Origin: Streptomyces iconiensis
GTDB lineage: Bacteria; Actinomycetota; Actinomycetes; Streptomycetales; Streptomycetaceae
Assembly (NCBI RefSeq): GCF_028657195.3
Contig: NZ_JANCPR020000045.1
Coordinates: forward strand, 1 to 64,000
Length of the DNA stretch: 64,000 nucleotides
Direction of reading: 5' to 3'
In this document: positions 60,122 through 64,000 of the stretch, one piece after another
How the letters are laid out: every line of letters begins with the position of its first letter
Position numbering within the stretch: the stretch's first letter is position 1
The notes under the pieces: model-generated
Told to the model about the DNA's origin: nothing
Databases searched by the model: none
The model's input: the letters and a program-made list of their open reading frames with translations, nothing else
Program-made: the position numbers and the translations under genes

Positions 60122-61279
60122 TCACGGAGGACCCGAACCGTGCAGCCACCACGCCCCGTACACGGCCGACAGCACCGCGACACCGCCCAGTACAAGTCCG
60201 GCGCGCACCGGCCTGAGCCGCGCCAGCGCGACCGCGACCGGCAACAACAGCGGGAAGGCGGGCAGCAACAGCCGGGGCTTCGAGCCGAAGTAGCCCTTCG
60301 CGCACAGCGCCAGCACCAGCACGGCGCCCGCGTACACCAGCAGGGCCGGAGGCTGCCGCCGCCGAACGCACAGCACGTACAGCCAGATCACCAGCGCCAC
60401 ACCCGCGATCAGGCCCAGCCCGCCGACGACCGAGCCCGTCAGGTTCTCCCAGATGAAGCCGAGGAACGCCGCGCCGCCGTCGAAGCCGTTGCCCCATTGG
60501 CCCTGGACATCGAGATAACCGGTGACGCTGCCCGTCCGCACTCCCACCCATACGAAGTACGCGAACCAGCCCAGCGGTGCCAGCAGCAGCCCCAGCACCA
60601 TCCGCGCGTCCGGGCGCCGCCGCTCGCGCCACAGCCGGAGGAGCGCCGCGACCCACACCGCGGCCACCACGGCGGCGCCCACGGGCCGGGTCAGCCCCGC
60701 CAGCGCCGCCAGCGTGCCGGCCCACACCCAGCGGCCCGAGAGCACCGCCCACAGCGCCCAGGCGGCCAGCGCCGTGAACAGCGACTCGCTGTACGCCATG
60801 GACTGCACGATCCCCACCGGCAGCACAGCCCACAGCACGGCGAGACAGATGCCGGCCCGGCGCCCGTGGAGGTGCTCCCCGATCAGGAAGAGCGCCCAGG
60901 CGGCGGCCAGCGACGAGACCCAGCTCACAGCGACACCCGCGTCGGCGGGCGCGAGCGGCGAGATCTCCGACAGCAGCCGCTCCAGCCCGGGAAGCAGCGG
61001 GAAGAACGCCAGGTCGGAGTGGACGCCACCGCCGGGCAGCCGGACCTCGTAGCCGTACCAGCCCTCGGCGACGCGGGTGTACCAGAGGGAGTCCCAGCGG
61101 GCCGAGAGCAGCTTGTACGCGCTCCTGTCCGAGGCGGCTGCCCAGCCGGCCAGCACCAGCAGGCCCAGCAGTCGCACCCCCGTGAACGCCAGCAGCGCGG
61201 GGGCGGCCCGCCGCAGAGCGGCCGGGCGGTTCCGCGCAAGCGGCTCGGCGGTGGCTGGAGATGCGGATACGTCGTTCAC
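60122..61279 (-). CDS. GT-C glycosyltransferase, PIG-V/mannosyltransferase-like membrane protein
   Basis: 385 residues with about nine or ten membrane helices. The pattern SARWDSLWYTRVAEGWYGYE after the first helix, with a long periplasmic loop and SDLAFFPLLPGLERLLSE, is typical of the PIG-V-like family of polyprenyl-phosphate-mannose-dependent mannosyltransferases. Start at GTG 61279; an upstream frame to 61333 exists but has no better ribosome binding site. It would mannosylate a cell-envelope acceptor outside the membrane. Acceptor unknown. Confidence 0.85.
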   Translation of the reverse strand: MNDVSASPATAEPLARNRPAALRRAAPALLAFTGVRLLGLLVLAGWAAASDRSAYKLLSARWDSLWYTRVAEGWYGYEVRLPGGGVHSDLAFFPLLPGLERLLSEISPLAPADAGVAVSWVSSLAAAWALFLIGEHLHGRRAGICLAVLWAVLPVGIVQSMAYSESLFTALAAWALWAVLSGRWVWAGTLAALAGLTRPVGAAVVAAVWVAALLRLWRERRRPDARMVLGLLLAPLGWFAYFVWVGVRTGSVTGYLDVQGQWGNGFDGGAAFLGFIWENLTGSVVGGLGLIAGVALVIWLYVLCVRRRQPPALLVYAGAVLVLALCAKGYFGSKPRLLLPAFPLLLPVAVALARLRPVRAGLVLGGVAVLSAVYGAWWLHGSGPP

Positions 61280-61555
61280 CCGGCAGATTATTGGGCACGG
61301 ACCCGCGCCGGAGAGAAGCCGGGGCGAATCCATGCCCTAATAAGGGCGGTCCCGGGCATATGAACAGCCGGAAGGCAACCCGACTGGCGGGGCCGAGACG
61401 AAGCACCCCGCCGACTCGCGTACGCTAACGGCCACTCGCCCCCTCTCTACCGGGCCGCGTGCCGCCACAACGCAGGACCGCCATCGTGTCCGCTGGCAGG
61501 CGGCATTCCCCGCTCCCCACGGTCCGCGGGTGCGAGAGCAAGAGGAGGTGCGTAC

Positions 61556-63310
61556 ATGTCTGGGACGACCACGGCCACATCGCGAGAGGCGGCGGACGTC
61601 CCCGTACACCGAGGAGGCCCCCGGGACGGGGGCGCCGGCGCCAACCGCTGGACCGTGCTCGTCGTTCTGTGCGCGAGCCTGCTCCTCGTGGCCATCGACG
61701 CCACCGTGCTGCACGTCGCCGTGCCCGCCGTGTCCGAGGACCTGCGGCCAGGGTCGAACCAGCTCCTGTGGATCGTCGACGCCTACCCCCTCGCGTGCGC
61801 CTCGCTCCTCATCCTCTTCGGCACCCTCGGCGACCGTGTCGGCCGCCGCCGCGTACTGCTCTTCGGGTACGCGCTCTTCGCCGTCGCCTCGGCCGTCGCC
61901 GCCTACGCGCACACGCCTGGCGTGCTGATCGCGGCCCGTGCGCTGCTCGGCGTCGGCGGCGCGATGATCATGCCGGCGACGCTGTCGATACTGCGGCAGG
62001 TCTTCCCCGACCGCCGCGAACGGGCGCTCGCCGTCGGCATCTGGAGCGCCGTTGCCGCCGTCGGGGCCGCCGTGGGTCCGCTGGTCGGCGGGCTGCTGCT
62101 GGAGCACTTCTGGTGGGGCTCCGTCTTCCTCATCAACATTCCGCTGATGGCGGCCAGCCTGCCCCTCGGCCGCTGGCTGCTGCCGGAGTCGGTCAGCGAC
62201 GCCGAAGGCCCCTGGGACGTGCTGGGCGCCGTGATGGCGGCGGCCGGGCTCTGCGGGATGATCTTCGGCGTCAAGCGGGCCGGCGGCGGCGAGCTGCTGT
62301 CCCTCGCGACCTGGCTGCCGCTGCTCGCGGGCGCAGCGCTCATCGCGCTCTTCGTACGCCGCCAGCGCAGGCGCCCCCACCCGCTGATCGACTTCAGCAC
62401 CCTCACCCGTGCCGCCTTCGGCACCTCGGTCGGCTGCATCGTGCTGACCGTTCTCGCGCTCGTCGGGCTCGCGCTGATCGCGGCGCAGTACCTCCAGCTG
62501 GTCCTCGGCCTCTCGCCGCTCCAGACGGGGCTGCGGCTGCTGCCGCTCTCGATCGCCGCCATGGCGGCGGGACTCGTCGGCTCCCGCATGCTGGGGCGGC
62601 TCGGGCCGCGCACCATGGTCTCGCTCGGCTTCGTGCTCACCGCCGTCGCCGTGCTGTTCCTGACCACCATGGGCCAGGAGGACCGCCCCGCACTGCTCGT
62701 CGGCGGCTTCGTACTGCTCGGCTTCGGCCTGGAGACCACTCTCTTCGGGTGCTACGAGTCCATGCTCAGCGAGGCGCCCTCCGAACAGTCGGGCGGGGCC
62801 GCCGCGGTCGGCGAGACCGCCTACCAGCTCGGAGCCGGAATCGGCATCGCCCTCCTCGGCACCGTCATGAACGCCGCCTACGGCCCGGGAGTCCGCCACG
62901 TCCAGGGCGTACCGGAGCCCGCGAGAGACGACGCAAGCCACTCGCTCGGCGAGGCGTACGAGGTCGCGGGCCAGCTCGGCGGCCCCGCGGGGCACGCGCT
63001 GCGCGAGGCGGCGCGTACCGCCTTCGTCCAGGGCCTGCATGTGACGCTGCTGGTCAGCGCTGGGCTGCTGCTCCTCGGTGCGCTGGCGGCGCTGCGGCTG
63101 CCGCGGAGCATGGACAACGGCGCCGGGCAGGATTCCGGCGACCCCACCGGGCAGGGTCCCGGCGCTCCCGCCGAGCCGGCTGCCGGTGGCCCCGCCGGGC
63201 AGAGCCCCGGCGGCCCCTCCGCGTGCGGTCCAGCGGCCGGGACCGGGGGCCGTACCGACCAGGGCGGCGGGGCCGGCACCCTCTTGTCGCGGGGCGTTAC
63301 CCAGCCGTAG
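61556..63310 (+). CDS. MFS drug exporter, DHA2 (14-helix) family
   Basis: 584 residues. Fourteen membrane helices. Motif A GTLGDRVGRRRVLLFGYALF after helix 2, motif C AAVGAAVGPLVGGLLLEHFWW in helix 5, and ATVLHVAVPAVSEDL in helix 1 (motif D1) identify a proton-coupled multidrug exporter of the QacA/LfrA type. The last ~65 residues are Gly/Pro/Gln-rich tail after helix 14, probably cytoplasmic and flexible. ATG 61556 with AGAGGAGG upstream. No adjacent TetR gene. Substrate unknown. Confidence 0.92.
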   Translation: MSGTTTATSREAADVPVHRGGPRDGGAGANRWTVLVVLCASLLLVAIDATVLHVAVPAVSEDLRPGSNQLLWIVDAYPLACASLLILFGTLGDRVGRRRVLLFGYALFAVASAVAAYAHTPGVLIAARALLGVGGAMIMPATLSILRQVFPDRRERALAVGIWSAVAAVGAAVGPLVGGLLLEHFWWGSVFLINIPLMAASLPLGRWLLPESVSDAEGPWDVLGAVMAAAGLCGMIFGVKRAGGGELLSLATWLPLLAGAALIALFVRRQRRRPHPLIDFSTLTRAAFGTSVGCIVLTVLALVGLALIAAQYLQLVLGLSPLQTGLRLLPLSIAAMAAGLVGSRMLGRLGPRTMVSLGFVLTAVAVLFLTTMGQEDRPALLVGGFVLLGFGLETTLFGCYESMLSEAPSEQSGGAAAVGETAYQLGAGIGIALLGTVMNAAYGPGVRHVQGVPEPARDDASHSLGEAYEVAGQLGGPAGHALREAARTAFVQGLHVTLLVSAGLLLLGALAALRLPRSMDNGAGQDSGDPTGQGPGAPAEPAAGGPAGQSPGGPSACGPAAGTGGRTDQGGGAGTLLSRGVTQP

Positions 63311-63355
63311 CGTCAGGCGCGTATCCGTGATCGTTCCACCCCGGAGGCGCAGCCC

Positions 63356-64000
63356 ATGAGCCCGAAGTCAGCGTCAGCGTCCGATCCGCAGGACCTGCTG
63401 GGGATCGACGACCTGCTCGGCGACGAGGACCGCGCGGTGCGCGAGACCATGCGCTCCTGGGCGGCCGACCGCGTGCTCCCGCACATCGCCGACTGGTACG
63501 AGCGCGGCGAGCTGCCCGGCATCCGCGAGCTGACCCGCGAGCTGGGTTCTCTCGGTGCCCTCGGCATGTCCCTGACGGGCTACGGCTGCGCCGGCGCCAG
63601 TGCGGTGCAGTACGGGCTCGCCTGCATGGAGCTGGAGGCCGCCGACTCCGGGATCCGCTCCCTCGTCTCCGTACAGGGTTCGCTGGCGATGTACGCGATC
63701 CACCGCTTCGGCAGCGAGGAGCAGAAGCAGCGCTGGCTGCCGGGGATGGCGGCGGGCGAGACCATCGGCTGCTTCGGCCTCACCGAACCCGACCACGGCT
63801 CCGACCCGGGCGGCATGCGCACGTACGCCAAGCGCGACGGCTCCGACTGGGTGCTGACCGGGCGCAAGATGTGGATCACCAACGGCTCCGTCGCCGGGGT
63901 CGCCGTCGTCTGGGCCCGTACGGACGACGGGGTACGCGGCTTCGTCGTCCCCACGGAGAGCCCCGGTTTCTTGGCGCCCGAGATCCACCACAAGTGGTCC
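63356..64000 (+). CDS. Acyl-CoA dehydrogenase, glutaryl-CoA dehydrogenase-like (3' truncated by window)
   Basis: At least 215 residues; the gene runs past the window end. FAD-dependent alpha,beta-desaturation of an acyl-CoA. The first half of the fold is present: helical domain with MRSWAADRVLPHIADWYERGELP, then GYGCAGASAVQYGLACMELEAADSGIRSLVSVQGSLAMYAI, and the beta domain CFGLTEPDHGSDPGGMRTYA...WVLTGRKMWITNG. This TEPDHGSDP with SGIRSL is closest to glutaryl-CoA dehydrogenases. ATG 63356 with CCGGAGG upstream. Substrate choice cannot be decided from the visible part. Confidence 0.92.
   Translation, partial: MSPKSASASDPQDLLGIDDLLGDEDRAVRETMRSWAADRVLPHIADWYERGELPGIRELTRELGSLGALGMSLTGYGCAGASAVQYGLACMELEAADSGIRSLVSVQGSLAMYAIHRFGSEEQKQRWLPGMAAGETIGCFGLTEPDHGSDPGGMRTYAKRDGSDWVLTGRKMWITNGSVAGVAVVWARTDDGVRGFVVPTESPGFLAPEIHHKWS

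Overview
The window is a chromosomal segment of a high-GC actinomycete, almost certainly a Streptomyces. The evidence is the extreme G+C at third codon positions, the many GTG/TTG starts, GGAGG ribosome binding sites, a complete desferrioxamine (desABCD) operon, DmdR/IdeR-type iron boxes (TTAGGTTAGGCTAACCTAA-like), and a conserved Streptomyces core order (tlyA - NAD kinase - recN; pyrG - NUDIX - ald - parA - scpA - scpB - rluB - aroH - tyrA - cmk - plsC - der). No insertion sequence, prophage, CRISPR array or tRNA gene was seen.

Layout. 1-400: 3' end of a 23S rRNA, a 5S rRNA and a strong rrn terminator. 473-2185: an Arg-Asp-Pro repeat protein with a TPR-like C-terminus. 2301-7583 (minus strand): desA-desB-desC-desD, coupled by 4-nt overlaps and headed by an iron box. 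7780-10469: a DUF1015 gene and a HAD-IIA phosphatase, divergent. 10617-15925: siderophore uptake, with a siderophore-interacting reductase and a Tat-lipoprotein binding protein on the minus strand, divergent across one iron box from two FecCD permeases and an ATPase. 15955-21842: a repeat-rich hypothetical, tlyA, NAD kinase, recN and a GT4 glycosyltransferase. 21952-25360: a LacI regulator divergent from a GH16-GH64 beta-1,3-glucanase pair, with a perfect palindromic operator between them. 25506-27329: a GH15 glycosidase. 27766-33740: pyrG, NUDIX, a STAND-like ATPase and alanine dehydrogenase. 34096-39225: parA, a ribbon-helix-helix-like partner, scpA, scpB and a pseudouridine synthase, closely packed or overlapping. 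39541-44521: DUF952, chorismate mutase, prephenate dehydrogenase, cytidylate kinase, acyltransferase and Der GTPase. 44663-47002: two hypotheticals and an Rpf-like LysM protein. 47042-52966: a branched-chain-amino-acid-type ABC system with a LivH-LivM-LivG triple fusion. 53129-55389: a GT4 and its coupled partner. 55503-58155: a WYL regulator converging on an additional ctaD. 58643-64000: an I78-like protein, a PAP2 phosphatase, a GT-C mannosyltransferase, an MFS exporter and a truncated acyl-CoA dehydrogenase.

How the genes work together. The first 16 kb is an iron-acquisition island: DesA-D make a hydroxamate siderophore, and the ABC transporter and reductase bring it back and release iron, under common iron-box control. 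The LacI/GH16/GH64 block looks like a regulated extracellular laminarinase system. The par/scp block links chromosome organisation to ribosome modification. The most unusual observation is the ABC transporter at 47-50 kb. Its two nucleotide-binding domains carry complementary motif defects (Walker A Lys to Arg in the LivF-like subunit; a lost LSGGQ signature in the fused LivG-like domain). This predicts one canonical and one degenerate ATP site, an architecture known from asymmetric exporters and not expected for this importer family.
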